This document shows, one piece after another, positions 4,788-13,503 of a stretch of 18,399 nucleotides of DNA. The stretch's first letter is position 1; the number at the start of each line of letters is the position of its first letter. Made by a program: the position numbers and the translations under genes. The notes beneath the pieces were generated by a model. That model made no database searches. It saw only the letters and a list, made by a program, of their open reading frames with translations, and was not told the DNA's origin. The stretch is from Spartobacteria bacterium. GTDB lineage: Bacteria > Verrucomicrobiota > Verrucomicrobiia > Chthoniobacterales > UBA10450. Where the stretch lies: NCBI GenBank assembly GCA_021324035.1, contig JAJPJU010000183.1, positions 1 to 18,399 of the forward strand, in the 5' to 3' direction.

Positions 4788-7496
4788 ATGATCATGGCAT
4801 ATCTCAAATCCCTGAGAGCCAGGTTTCTTCGCCGAACTCAAACAGAGCTCGAGCTGGAAGATGAATTGCAATCGCACATTCAAATGCGGGCGGGCGAGCT
4901 GCAGCGTATTGGTCTGACTCAGAAAGAAGCGCAACGCCGGGCGCGACTGGAGTTCGGCAGCCCGGAGCGGTTTAAGGAGGAATGTCGCGAGACGATTGCC
5001 GGGAATCTGATCGACACTCTGGTCCAGGATACTCGTTTCAGTTTGCGAATGTTTAGAAAATCTCCTGGTTTTACTGCGGTCGTGGTTCTGACCATGGCGT
5101 TGGGCATTGGAGCGACGACCGCCGTTTTCAGCGTCATCGACGCAACACTTCTGCATTCGCTGCCGTATCGGCATCCGAATCAGCTCGTGCAGATTGTGGA
5201 CGATCTGCCTGGAGTCGGAGCCAGGGACGTGGGCATCTCGGTTCCAGAGTGGAACGACCTCCAAAACTCCGGCATTTTTGAATACGTCTCACCGATTGGA
5301 GGCGGAGACGTTAATCTTACAGGATCGTCTCAGCCTGCCCGAATCGCATTTCTTAATGTGCCACCGAATTATTTTGCGTTGTTAGGGGTGCAGCCGGAAT
5401 TGGGGCACTCCTTCAATCCTGAAGATAAAACACCTGGATTCACACTCGAGGTGTTGATTAGCGATGGTTTGTGGAGGCGGGCATTCGGCGCCGATGCGCA
5501 GATCCTCGGCAAGAGCCTGCGGCTCGACAACGATCTGTATCGGATCATCGGCGTCATGCCGCCTAATTTTCATGATCCATTGCGCACAGCGCGACAACGG
5601 AACACTGAGCTTTGGGCGGCATCCGGTTTCTCCGCGCCTCCGGCTCCCGATCCGGTTCGGAACTTGCGCTTTCTGACCGAGGCGATTGGTCGACTCAAGA
5701 CCGGACTGACTATCGCGGAGGCGCAAAGCCGACTCGATGCGCTCGTCGCCGCTTTGCAAAAGCAGTTCCCGGCGGATTATCCGGCAAAGAGCCGATGGGC
5801 AATTCGCCTTATTCCTCTCAAGGACAGCGTGCTCGGAAATGTTCACGATTCATTGATTTTCCTGTTTGGCGCTGTCGGATTAGTTCTTCTAATTGGCTGC
5901 GTCAATGTCGCGAATTTGCTGCTTGCTCGAGCCAATGCGAGAGCGCGCGAGATGGCAATCAGACGAGCACTCGGAGGTTCTCGACGGCGTCTGGCCCAGC
6001 AACTGTTGACCGAAAGTGTACTGCTTTCGTTGATTGGCGGAACTGCCGGTCTCGTTATCCTTTTCGGCGCCAAGGATTTTCTGTTGCGGCTGGTGCCGGA
6101 GAGTTTGCCGCAGCTTAATGCGATTTCGATCAGCTGGAGCGTTTTATTGTTCGCGTTTCTCGTATCCTTGCTCGCGGGTGGGATTTTCGGATTGGCTCCC
6201 GCTCTGCAGGGAAGGCGACCGAACCTAGCAAGCATGCTCAAGCTCGAAGGCCGCGGCTCGACGAGTTCCAAAGAACAGGGGCGAACTCGCCGTTTACTGG
6301 TCATCTCGGAATTCGCGCTCTCTTTAATACTGATGATCTCCGCCGGACTCTTGCTTCGCAGTTTTTATGATCTGCTGAACGTGCGGCCAGGATTCGAGCC
6401 GCATCACACAATCGCAGTGCGCACATGGTTGCCGGTGCCGAACGATCCGAAGACCGACATTTATGGATCGCCTGCTCAAGAGGCGCCGCTATTGCGGGAA
6501 ATACTTCGTCGCGCTAAAACGTTCGCAGGAATCGACGAGGCAGCGGTTGGAAACGTGGCCGCAGTTCCGCTGGCACACGATCGAAATAATCTAAATCCTT
6601 TTCCGCTCATTGTGGAGGGGCACGAGACGCCAAGAGATCAGGCTCCGGTGGTCTACAGTTCGGTTGTTACTCCCGAATATTTCCATTTGATGCAGATTCC
6701 ATTGTTGCGCGGCCGGTCTTTCGCGGACTCGGATGACGACCAGGCGCCGCCGGTGGTGACCATCAATGAAGAGATGGCGAAAACGTTTTGGCCGGACGGC
6801 AATTCGATCGGCCAGCGGATTAAGCTGCCGGTTGCGGGAGTCCCCGGCGCGTTTGCCTGGAACACGATCATTGGCGTGGTGGCAAATGTGCGAACGGAAT
6901 CGTTGGCCCAAGCCAGCGCGCCGCAATTCTATTTCAGCGCCTACCAGAGGCGACCGAGAGACCTGGCAATATTTCTGCGAGGCCGGTTCGATCGCGCGAC
7001 GATCGAGGCAAAGCTTCGCGAGCAGGTGCAATCGATTGATCGTGAGCTTCCCGTCTTCGGAGCGCAGACCCTCGACGACGCGGTGTCGGAATCGCTGACT
7101 CAGCGGCGATTCTCGATGGAAATGGTGGGTCTGTTTGCGCTAATCGCGTTACTTCTTGCGGCGATCGGGATTTACGGTGTGATCTCGTACATTGTCAGCG
7201 AGCGAACGCACGAGTTCGGGATTCGCCTCGCGCTCGGTGCGGAAAGAAAAAATATTCTGCGAATCGTATTGCGTTCGGGTCTGCGGCTGGCGATTGCCGG
7301 CGCGGCAATCGGGCTCGTTGTTGCGGTGGCGGTTTCGCGATTCATGGCAACCTTTCTTTTTGGCGTGCCTGCCATCGATCTTTTGACGTTTACGGGCGTG
7401 ACCCTGCTTTTTATTACCGTTGCTCTAGTTGCTTGCTACCTTCCCGCGCTTCGGGCCACTAAAGTGGATCCCATAGTTGCTCTTCGCGATCTATGA
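4788..7496 (+). CDS. ADOP-type orphan ABC permease 1 (MacB/FtsX-like)
   Basis: The protein has 902 residues. A charged cytoplasmic N-terminal helical domain (about 1-80; EDELQSHIQMRAGELQRIG, RRARLEFGSPERFKEECRE) precedes the first membrane span SPGFTAVVVLTMALGIGAT. A MacB-type periplasmic core follows, then an FtsX block near 370-480 (SLIFLFGAVGLVLLIGCVNVANLLLARA, REMAIRRALGGSRRRL). A second periplasmic core and a second FtsX block (about 740-895; LLLAAIGIYGVISYIVSERTHEFGIRLALGAERK) complete it. This duplicated architecture is the ADOP family (acidobacterial duplicated orphan permease). No ATPase gene is adjacent, as is usual for these. MacB-like proteins transmit ATP-driven motion across the inner membrane to export lipids, peptides or drugs, but for ADOPs the substrate is unknown. 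It follows padR by 39 bp with no clear ribosome binding site. A 7-codon frame (ATG at 4745) overlaps the padR stop. Its stop overlaps the next start by 4 bp. Confidence 0.93.
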   Translation: MIMAYLKSLRARFLRRTQTELELEDELQSHIQMRAGELQRIGLTQKEAQRRARLEFGSPERFKEECRETIAGNLIDTLVQDTRFSLRMFRKSPGFTAVVVLTMALGIGATTAVFSVIDATLLHSLPYRHPNQLVQIVDDLPGVGARDVGISVPEWNDLQNSGIFEYVSPIGGGDVNLTGSSQPARIAFLNVPPNYFALLGVQPELGHSFNPEDKTPGFTLEVLISDGLWRRAFGADAQILGKSLRLDNDLYRIIGVMPPNFHDPLRTARQRNTELWAASGFSAPPAPDPVRNLRFLTEAIGRLKTGLTIAEAQSRLDALVAALQKQFPADYPAKSRWAIRLIPLKDSVLGNVHDSLIFLFGAVGLVLLIGCVNVANLLLARANARAREMAIRRALGGSRRRLAQQLLTESVLLSLIGGTAGLVILFGAKDFLLRLVPESLPQLNAISISWSVLLFAFLVSLLAGGIFGLAPALQGRRPNLASMLKLEGRGSTSSKEQGRTRRLLVISEFALSLILMISAGLLLRSFYDLLNVRPGFEPHHTIAVRTWLPVPNDPKTDIYGSPAQEAPLLREILRRAKTFAGIDEAAVGNVAAVPLAHDRNNLNPFPLIVEGHETPRDQAPVVYSSVVTPEYFHLMQIPLLRGRSFADSDDDQAPPVVTINEEMAKTFWPDGNSIGQRIKLPVAGVPGAFAWNTIIGVVANVRTESLAQASAPQFYFSAYQRRPRDLAIFLRGRFDRATIEAKLREQVQSIDRELPVFGAQTLDDAVSESLTQRRFSMEMVGLFALIALLLAAIGIYGVISYIVSERTHEFGIRLALGAERKNILRIVLRSGLRLAIAGAAIGLVVAVAVSRFMATFLFGVPAIDLLTFTGVTLLFITVALVACYLPALRATKVDPIVALRDL

Positions 7497-10198
7497 GCGC
7501 GCTGGCTTATTTGCGGTCACTGGTTTCGCGCTTTTTCCGTCGTTCTCGAACAGAAAACGAAATGGAAGATGAGTTGCGATCGCACATCCAAATGCGCGCG
7601 GACGAACTCGAGCGTGTGGGTCTGAATCGAAAAGAAGCTGAGCGCCGCGCAAGGATTGAGTTTGGAAATCCGGAACGGCTCAAGGAAGAATGCCGCGATG
7701 CGATCGCCGGAAATGTCATCGACGTCTTCCTTCAGGATATTCGCTTCAGTATTCGCATGTTGCGCAGATCGCCGGGGTTCACTGCAATCGTGGTATTGAC
7801 GATGGCGATCGGCATTGGGGCGACGAGTGCGATCTTCAGTGTGGTGGATGCCACGCTGTTGCATCCGCTTCCGTACCCGCACCCGGAACAACTTGTCAGA
7901 GTTGTCGACGACTTGCCCGGAATCGGTGCGCGCGATGTCGGAATGTCGGAGCCGGAATGGCAGGACCTGCAGCACTCCGGGATCTTCGACTACGTTTCGC
8001 CGACCTGGTACGACGATAACAATTTGACCGGATCTGCCGAACCCGCGCGAGTCAGCCTGCTGATCGAATCACCGAATTACTTCGCATTGTTAGGCGTGAA
8101 CGCCGCGCTCGGTCGAACATTCCCTGCGGCCGATCACTCACCTGGATTTATTGGAGAAGTCGTCATTAGCGACGGCTTGTGGAAGCGGACGTTCGGAGCA
8201 GATCCAAATATTCTGGGCAAAGAAATCCGACTGGATACCGATCTCTATCGCATTGTCGGGGTCATGCCGCCAAATTTCCATGATCCCGGCACTTCGTTGC
8301 GGGAACGAAATATCGAAGTTTGGGCCCCGACGAGTTTTTATGGCCCGCCGTTGAACGATCACCCGCCGCGAAGTGGTCGCAATCTTCCCACAGCGATCGC
8401 GCGACTAAAATCCAATCTCACCATCGCGGAAGCGCAAAGCCGTGTTGATGCGTTAGTCGCATCATTGAAAAAGCAATTTGCCGGCGATTATCCCTCGCAA
8501 ATGGGATGGAAGGTCCGGCTTGTGCCGTTGAAAGAAAGCGTGGTTGGCGATGTTAGTCGGACGTTGATCATGTTGCTGGCTGCCGTTGGTTTGGTGCTCC
8601 TCATCGGTTGTGTAAACGTTGCGAACCTGTTGCTCGCGCGTGGCAGCGCCAGGTCGCGTGAGATGGCGATCCGGCGTGCGCTCGGCGCCGGACAAGGTCG
8701 ATTGACTCGACAACTGCTGACCGAAAGTCTTTTGCTCGCAATGCTCGGCGGCGGCCTTGGCGTAGCTTTTCTTATCGTCACAAAAGATTTCCTCCTGAAA
8801 TTGGTGCCCGAAACCCTGCCGCGATTGAATGAAATATCCATCAATTGGGTAGTTGTGTTGGTGGCGTTGGCCGCCTCGGTGTTATCGGGAATAATCTTTG
8901 GCCTCGCTCCCGCCTTGTCGGTTCGGCGGGTTGATGTAACTCATGCGTTGAAGCAGGAAGGCCGGGGATCGACCGGGTCGAGCGAGCAGGCCCGGACACG
9001 GAACACCCTGGTGATCATGGAATTCGCCATGTCGTTGATGCTGCTGATCTGCGCCGGGCTCTTGCTGCATAGCTTTTGGGATCTGCTCAATGCCAGGCTC
9101 GGATTCAATCCCGAAAACGTGATGACGATCAAAACGAGAATTCCGTACCCGAACGTTGCGGCGAACGACAACTACGCGACAGCGGCTCAGCAGTCGCCAT
9201 TTTTCCACGAGGTTCTTCGTCGCTGCAAACAACTCGCCGGAGTCGAGGAATCCGCGATGGGCGATCTTGCTGCGTTGCCGTTGGCGCACGACCGCAATAA
9301 TCAAAATCCGCCGCTTCCAATGGTGATCGAAGGGAGACAAACCCAGGCCAATGAAGCGCCTCTGGTGGATGAGTCGATTGTCAGTTCTGAATATTTTCAC
9401 TTAATGGGAATGACTTTGCGTCGCGGCCGCATGTTCACCGATTTTGATAGGGACAACACCGAACCCGTTGCGGTCATCAATGAAGCGATGGCTCAAACCA
9501 TCTGGCCTGACGAAGACCCGATCGGCAAACACGTTAAAATTTCCCGGCGGGCCGATGCCTGGACAACGATCGTCGGTATTATGGCAGATGCGCGAACCGA
9601 GTCGCTTGAGACCACAAACGTTCCTCAAATCTACACAGATTTGTATCAACGAGGCGCCAAGCACCTCGCCATTTTTCTGCGCGGACATCTGGACGCAGCT
9701 GCGATCCCCGATGAAGTTCGCAGACAAGTGCAGGCGGTGGATCCCACCCTTCCGGTCTTCAGTGCTGCGCTGCTGACTCAAACGGTTGCCGAGTCGCTCG
9801 ATCAACGTCGCTTTTCCCTCGAAATTGTCGCGCTGTTTGCTCTAACGGCGCTGCTGCTGGCGGCAATTGGAATTTACGGGGTGATCTCATTTCTTGTGAA
9901 CGAACGAACCCATGAAATCGGAATCAGACTTGCGCTTGGCGCCGAGCGCAAAAACATTTTGAACCTGATTTTGCGTCGCGGACTGGCGCTGGCGATCACC
10001 GGCGCTTCGGTTGGCTTGGTTGGGGCACTCCTTGTCTCCTATTTGATGAAGAGCGTGCTTTACCAAGTGGCGCCCACGGATCCGATCACCTTTGCGGTTG
10101 TTGTTCTAATTTTCATCGGTGTGGCGTTACTTGCCTGTTATCTTCCGGCGCGGCGCGCGACGAAAGTGAATCCCATGGTCGCGCTCCGATGCGAGTGA
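7493..10198 (+). CDS. ADOP-type orphan ABC permease 2, tandem paralogue
   Basis: This 901-residue protein aligns end to end with the preceding permease. Blocks such as EDELRSHIQMRADELERVG, SPGFTAIVVLTMAIGIGAT, SREMAIRRALGAGQGRL and LLLAAIGIYGVISFLVNERT sit at matching positions. It has the same duplicated MacB-core/FtsX layout and the same N-terminal cytoplasmic domain. The start ATG at 7493 overlaps the upstream stop (ATGA), so the two are probably translationally coupled and made in similar amounts, perhaps as a heterodimer. The periplasmic parts have diverged more than the membrane parts. It ends VNPMVALRCE, close to the family's usual ending. The substrate and any partner ATPase are unknown. 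Confidence 0.93.
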   Translation: MSALAYLRSLVSRFFRRSRTENEMEDELRSHIQMRADELERVGLNRKEAERRARIEFGNPERLKEECRDAIAGNVIDVFLQDIRFSIRMLRRSPGFTAIVVLTMAIGIGATSAIFSVVDATLLHPLPYPHPEQLVRVVDDLPGIGARDVGMSEPEWQDLQHSGIFDYVSPTWYDDNNLTGSAEPARVSLLIESPNYFALLGVNAALGRTFPAADHSPGFIGEVVISDGLWKRTFGADPNILGKEIRLDTDLYRIVGVMPPNFHDPGTSLRERNIEVWAPTSFYGPPLNDHPPRSGRNLPTAIARLKSNLTIAEAQSRVDALVASLKKQFAGDYPSQMGWKVRLVPLKESVVGDVSRTLIMLLAAVGLVLLIGCVNVANLLLARGSARSREMAIRRALGAGQGRLTRQLLTESLLLAMLGGGLGVAFLIVTKDFLLKLVPETLPRLNEISINWVVVLVALAASVLSGIIFGLAPALSVRRVDVTHALKQEGRGSTGSSEQARTRNTLVIMEFAMSLMLLICAGLLLHSFWDLLNARLGFNPENVMTIKTRIPYPNVAANDNYATAAQQSPFFHEVLRRCKQLAGVEESAMGDLAALPLAHDRNNQNPPLPMVIEGRQTQANEAPLVDESIVSSEYFHLMGMTLRRGRMFTDFDRDNTEPVAVINEAMAQTIWPDEDPIGKHVKISRRADAWTTIVGIMADARTESLETTNVPQIYTDLYQRGAKHLAIFLRGHLDAAAIPDEVRRQVQAVDPTLPVFSAALLTQTVAESLDQRRFSLEIVALFALTALLLAAIGIYGVISFLVNERTHEIGIRLALGAERKNILNLILRRGLALAITGASVGLVGALLVSYLMKSVLYQVAPTDPITFAVVVLIFIGVALLACYLPARRATKVNPMVALRCE

Positions 10199-10232
10199 GT
10201 CTCCACATACGGCAATCTCGAGAACGTCGCGA

Positions 10233-10253
10233 TCGCCGAAAAATTTGCGGCGA
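10233..10253. terminator. Possible hairpin between convergent genes
   Basis: TCGCCG (10233-10238) and CGGCGA (10248-10253) form a 6-bp GC-rich stem with a 9-nt loop, in the 62-bp gap between the stop of permease 2 and the stop of the epimerase gene on the other strand. No T-run follows on either strand, so at best it is a weak bidirectional terminator. Confidence 0.3.
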
Positions 10254-10260
10254 CTGGTCG

Positions 10261-11250
10261 TTAGCCCCAAAGTTCAGCGGCAGGCAGGCTGATTTTTCCT
10301 GCTGAATAGTGAAGTCCGTGTTCGCGATCGCGCGCGAGCAGAAGCGGGCCGTCGAGATCGGTGTAATCAGCGTTGCTGGCGAGCAATCGGGCCGGCGCCA
10401 TCCCGAGTGACGTGCCGACCATGCAACCAATCAACAACTTGAACCCGGCTTCACGCGCGCGTTCGCACAAACGCAGCGCTTCAGTCAGACCTCCGGTTTT
10501 GTCGAGCTTCACGTTGATCATTTCGTAGCGATTTTTTAAACGCGGAAGATCGCCGGTTGTATGACAACTTTCATCGGCGCAGACTGGAATCGGATGCTCG
10601 AGTGTCTCCAGCGCTTCGTCGACGTTTGCTGGAAAGGGTTGCTCGATCAGCTCGACGCCGAGGCGTTTCAATTCCGGCGCAGCATCGCGAAAGTGTTCTG
10701 GCGTCCATGATTCATTCGCATCGATCAGTAACCGCGCATTCGGCGCCGCATCGCGGACAGCCTCCACGCGCGCGACATCGGCATTGTCACCACCAAGCTT
10801 TAGTTTGAGAATCGGAGCAGCCGAATGAGCCTTTGCCGAGTGGCCCATTTTGTCCGGCGTATCCAGACTGATGGTGAACGAGGTTTCGACTTCAGCGATA
10901 ACCGGAATTTTCGCCAATTCCCACACGCGTTTCCCGGAGTGTTTGGCTTCCAGATCCCAAAATCCGCAGTCGAGCGCGTTCCGCGCCGCGCCCGGAGGCA
11001 AAAGATTTTGCAGGCGTTCGCGATTTAAATTCTTCTCGCGAGCGATCGATTCGATTAGGGCGAGGACTGATTGGCACGTTTGATTGTAACGGCGAATCGG
11101 TGCGCCTTCGCCGCGTCCGGTGAATTCGCCATCTCGGATAGTTACAACGACCACCTGCATTTCCGTCAGGCTTCCGCGCGAAGTTCGAAAAGTTTCCTTT
11201 AACGGCCAGGTTTCTTCCTTCGCATCGATTTCAAGAGCGACCAGTGACAT
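10261..11250 (-). CDS. Dipeptide epimerase-like enolase-superfamily enzyme (L-Ala-D/L-Glu epimerase type)
   Basis: This 329-residue protein belongs to the mandelate racemase/muconate-lactonizing branch of the enolase superfamily. The N-terminal capping domain (about 1-110) contains RTSRGSLTEMQVVVVTI and GEGAPI. The barrel shows the KxK acid/base pair Lys149-Leu-Lys151 (ILKLKLGG) and Mg ligands Asp177 (LLIDANESW), Glu203 (LIEQP) and Asp226 (ADES). The second acid/base Lys248 is in INVKLDKTGG. C-terminal GCMVGTS and DLDGPLLLA are typical of dipeptide epimerases. The likely reaction is epimerisation of L-Ala-D-Glu to L-Ala-L-Glu during murein peptide recycling, though dipeptide specificity varies in this group. 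No murein peptidase gene is adjacent. It is convergent with permease 2 and divergent from the histidine phosphatase. The start MSLVALEID follows no strong ribosome binding site. Confidence 0.87.
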   Translation of the reverse strand: MSLVALEIDAKEETWPLKETFRTSRGSLTEMQVVVVTIRDGEFTGRGEGAPIRRYNQTCQSVLALIESIAREKNLNRERLQNLLPPGAARNALDCGFWDLEAKHSGKRVWELAKIPVIAEVETSFTISLDTPDKMGHSAKAHSAAPILKLKLGGDNADVARVEAVRDAAPNARLLIDANESWTPEHFRDAAPELKRLGVELIEQPFPANVDEALETLEHPIPVCADESCHTTGDLPRLKNRYEMINVKLDKTGGLTEALRLCERAREAGFKLLIGCMVGTSLGMAPARLLASNADYTDLDGPLLLARDREHGLHYSAGKISLPAAELWG

Positions 11251-11327
11251 GTATCCAGTGACCAGACACAGAAATTCATGACGTTCAACACGTCGCGGCA
11301 GAGCGATCTTTCTGCTAGCGTGTTTTC

Positions 11328-11801
11328 ATGAAGATGCTCGCAATCGTTTTGTCTTTGTTAATCGTGGTTTCAGTAGTGTCCGCGGAACCGGTTGTTGTTA
11401 TCGTTCGGCATGCGGAGAAGGCAGATAATAGCGAGGACGCGGAGTTATCTGCTGCCGGCCGCGCTCGTGCGGAAATTCTGTCGCGCATTTTAAAGGACGC
11501 GAACATCACGGCCATTTTCACCAGCGAGCGCAAACGAACTCAGCAAACCGCCGAGCCTTTGTCCAAATCAACGGGCGTTGCTCCAACAGTTGTGCCGGCG
11601 AAGGAGTACTCGGTCCTGGTTTCGAAATTGCGTGATGTGAAAGGAAACGCCATGGTCGTTGGACACGGCAATACCATTCCAGAGCTGGTGAAGGCCTTGG
11701 GGATTGAGACCCCCGTTCAAATCGCGGACGCCGATTATTCCGAAATATTTATAGTCACGCTTGATTCCAAACCGCAGCTAATGCGACTGCATTATCCGTA
11801 G
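11328..11801 (+). CDS. Exported histidine phosphatase superfamily protein (SixA-like)
   Basis: The 157-residue protein starts with a signal peptide (MKMLAIVLSLLIVVSVVSA, cleavage likely after Ala19). The catalytic core follows at once, with VIVRHAEKAD containing the RH pair Arg27-His28. TSERKRTQQTAEPL supplies the phosphate-binding arginine, and VVGHGNTIPEL holds the second catalytic His113. The size matches compact SixA-type phosphatases rather than phosphoglycerate mutases. The signal peptide places it outside the cytoplasm, so the substrate is probably a periplasmic phosphoester and not a phosphorelay protein; this is inferred. It shares a 77-bp divergent upstream region with the epimerase gene. 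No Shine-Dalgarno is seen; TTCTGCTAGC lies at 11310-11319. Confidence 0.88.
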   Translation: MKMLAIVLSLLIVVSVVSAEPVVVIVRHAEKADNSEDAELSAAGRARAEILSRILKDANITAIFTSERKRTQQTAEPLSKSTGVAPTVVPAKEYSVLVSKLRDVKGNAMVVGHGNTIPELVKALGIETPVQIADADYSEIFIVTLDSKPQLMRLHYP

Positions 11802-11861
11802 GGCTGCAAACGACAAGCCTTCTGCTAGCACAGAACCGGCCGTTTTTGGAAGATATCGAAG

Positions 11862-13019
11862 ATGAGCAAATTCAACCCCTGGTACATTTTAATTGTCGGG
11901 GCGGCCGTGGCCACCGGTGCGGTGTTCGATCACGCACTGAATCGCCATTCCAATTCGGTTCCGGCGGCCGATAACGCCGCGGCCGTATCACAGCCGACAA
12001 TTGCCGCGAACCAAACCGCTCCCGAACCAGAAACGAAACCGGTCCTCGCGGAAAACCCGCAGCCGCCGGCAGACACGTTGCGCGCAAAATCACTGAACAC
12101 GATTCTGGCCGAACGTGATCCACGCCAAAGAACGAAAGATTTGCAGGCATTCATCAACGGTTTGACCCGCTCCGACTTTGCTGATGCGTTGAAAAGAGTT
12201 CAGCGCATTCCCGGCAATAACGAACGCGAGCTTGCGTCGCGATTATTGGTTGCACGATGGGTCCAGGACGATCCGGAGGCGGCGCTCAATTTCGCGACCT
12301 CAAATCATGGCTACGAATATCTGGCCGACGATGCTTTCGAATCGCTGGCGAGTGTGGACTTGCAAGCCGCGCTTGATCGGGCCAAGGCGATTCCGGGGCC
12401 AAATACCCGATATATGGCTTTGCGGGGAGTGCTTAGTTTCATGGCGGAGAGCGATCCGGCCGCTGCGCTGGCGATTGCTCAGTCGTTAGGGGATTTTCCA
12501 GGAAACGAACCGCTGACCAGCGTGATTTATCGGCAATGGGCAGACGCTGATCCACAAGCCGCGGCGCTCCAAGCCATGCAGAGCGGAGTGGGTGGCAGCG
12601 GATGGAATTCACCGATTGCTCAGGTTGCGCGAACCTGGGCCGCAGACGACCCGATGTCCGCAGCGAACTGGGCGCTCTCCCTGACCGATCCGCAGGCGGA
12701 AAGCCGCACAATTTCCCAAGTGATGCGGGAATGGGCGCGCGACGATCTCAACGCGGCAATCAATTGGGTGGGCTCGTTACCTCCCGGCAGTTCCTACGAT
12801 GCCGCGGCCGCCGCGCTCGCTATTGCGATGGCCGGCACCAATCTGCAGGACGCGATTGGCTGGACCAACAACATTGCAGATGCAAACGCGCGGACGAACA
12901 CCCTTCAACGGATTAGCCGTGAAGTAATGTGGCACGATCCAACAAATAGTTTAGCAATGCTTCAGGCGGCTGGTGTTCCGGCAAGCCTGATTCCGCCGCC
13001 CGGCTCGCACCGGCGCTAA
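11862..13019 (+). CDS. Membrane-anchored or exported solenoid protein of ~32-residue W..DDP.AA repeats
   Basis: This 385-residue protein has an N-terminal signal anchor (NPWYILIVGAAVATGAVF, about 5-22), a Pro/Ala-rich linker (about 30-75) and then helical repeats. From about residue 128 to 375 there are roughly eight units of 31-34 residues. Their shared core is seen in ARWVQDDPEAALNFA, SFMAESDPAAALAIAQSL, RQWADADPQAAALQA, RTWAADDPMSAANWALSL and REWARDDLNAAINWVGSL. The helix-turn-helix pattern resembles TPR/SEL1-like solenoids but the consensus differs. Proteins of this kind are common as hypotheticals in Verrucomicrobiota and Planctomycetota. Such solenoids usually bind proteins or peptides at the envelope; no enzyme motif is present. 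It starts 60 bp after the phosphatase gene, so co-transcription is possible. The function is not known. Confidence 0.8.
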   Translation: MSKFNPWYILIVGAAVATGAVFDHALNRHSNSVPAADNAAAVSQPTIAANQTAPEPETKPVLAENPQPPADTLRAKSLNTILAERDPRQRTKDLQAFINGLTRSDFADALKRVQRIPGNNERELASRLLVARWVQDDPEAALNFATSNHGYEYLADDAFESLASVDLQAALDRAKAIPGPNTRYMALRGVLSFMAESDPAAALAIAQSLGDFPGNEPLTSVIYRQWADADPQAAALQAMQSGVGGSGWNSPIAQVARTWAADDPMSAANWALSLTDPQAESRTISQVMREWARDDLNAAINWVGSLPPGSSYDAAAAALAIAMAGTNLQDAIGWTNNIADANARTNTLQRISREVMWHDPTNSLAMLQAAGVPASLIPPPGSHRR

Positions 13020-13026
13020 TTCGAAA

Positions 13027-13236
13027 TTAACAAATACCAAGCAGGTTCTTGGCTTTCTCGATGGTATCGGCGTCGCCGAAGAATTGGAAAGCAACTCTTC
13101 CGTTACGTTTTTTCAGAACAATCCGAAGTGGCCCAAAGCTGTGGCCGTCGAGTCGCCGACGGACATCGTCTTTCGTCTGTCGAAGCAAACTTCTATCGAG
13201 CCATCTTGGCTTAAATCCAATCTCCAACCGAACCAT
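13027..13236 (-). CDS. Possible small basic protein of unknown function
   Basis: From ATG at 13234-13236 the frame encodes 69 residues, with GAGG placed 4 nt before the start. It is rich in Arg, Lys and Asp (RWLDRSLLRQTKDDVRRRLD) and ends ADTIEKAKNLLGIC. The middle has alternating hydrophobic strands (LRIVLKK, RVAFQFFG), so a small alpha/beta fold is plausible. The reading frame stays open upstream to 13386 with plausible residues but only a TTG (13257) as a further start. It may therefore be the remnant or frame-shifted end of a larger gene. No family is recognised. It lies between the convergent solenoid gene and the S9 peptidase stop. The residue composition looks better than that of the overlapping plus-strand frame. 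Confidence 0.45.
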   Translation of the reverse strand: MVRLEIGFKPRWLDRSLLRQTKDDVRRRLDGHSFGPLRIVLKKRNGRVAFQFFGDADTIEKAKNLLGIC

Positions 13237-13503
13237 CGCGCCTCGAATTGATAGCAAATCGGGTGCCGAAGAGCCGGGCGTTTCCGCACTAAAATGTTCC
13301 TCCAGGAAACAGGTCAGGATGACGTGGGTTTCGCCCTTGTCCGCCTTATGAGTGGTCGATGTAATTGCTTGTGAAGGCTGCGAAGATTAGAATGACGCCC
13401 GAGCGGATGGATGTGAATTTCATACGGGCAACGTGATGCCGCAAAGCGCGAAAACCTTACCGCGCGACGTCGAGATCATTTTCGACGAATATCGTACGAT
13501 GTC
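13237..13503. other. Gap with no convincing gene between the small basic frame and the S9 peptidase stop
   Basis: I find no RNA gene, promoter pair or strong hairpin here. The minus strand stays open (in frame with the small basic protein) as far as a TAA at 13387-13389. On the plus strand a 34-codon frame begins at ATG 13436 (MPQSAKTLPRDVEIIFDEYR...) and runs into the 3' end of the peptidase gene. It may be a degraded gene relic. Confidence 0.4.

Noticed and set aside
4590..5264. Minus-strand frame of 224 codons across padR and permease 1
   Set aside because: Antisense to two well-supported genes and the product resembles no protein family.
13049..13351. Plus-strand frame of 100 codons
   Set aside because: It overlaps the better-looking minus-strand small frame and its product is rich in Ser, Arg and Pro, as is usual for a shadow.
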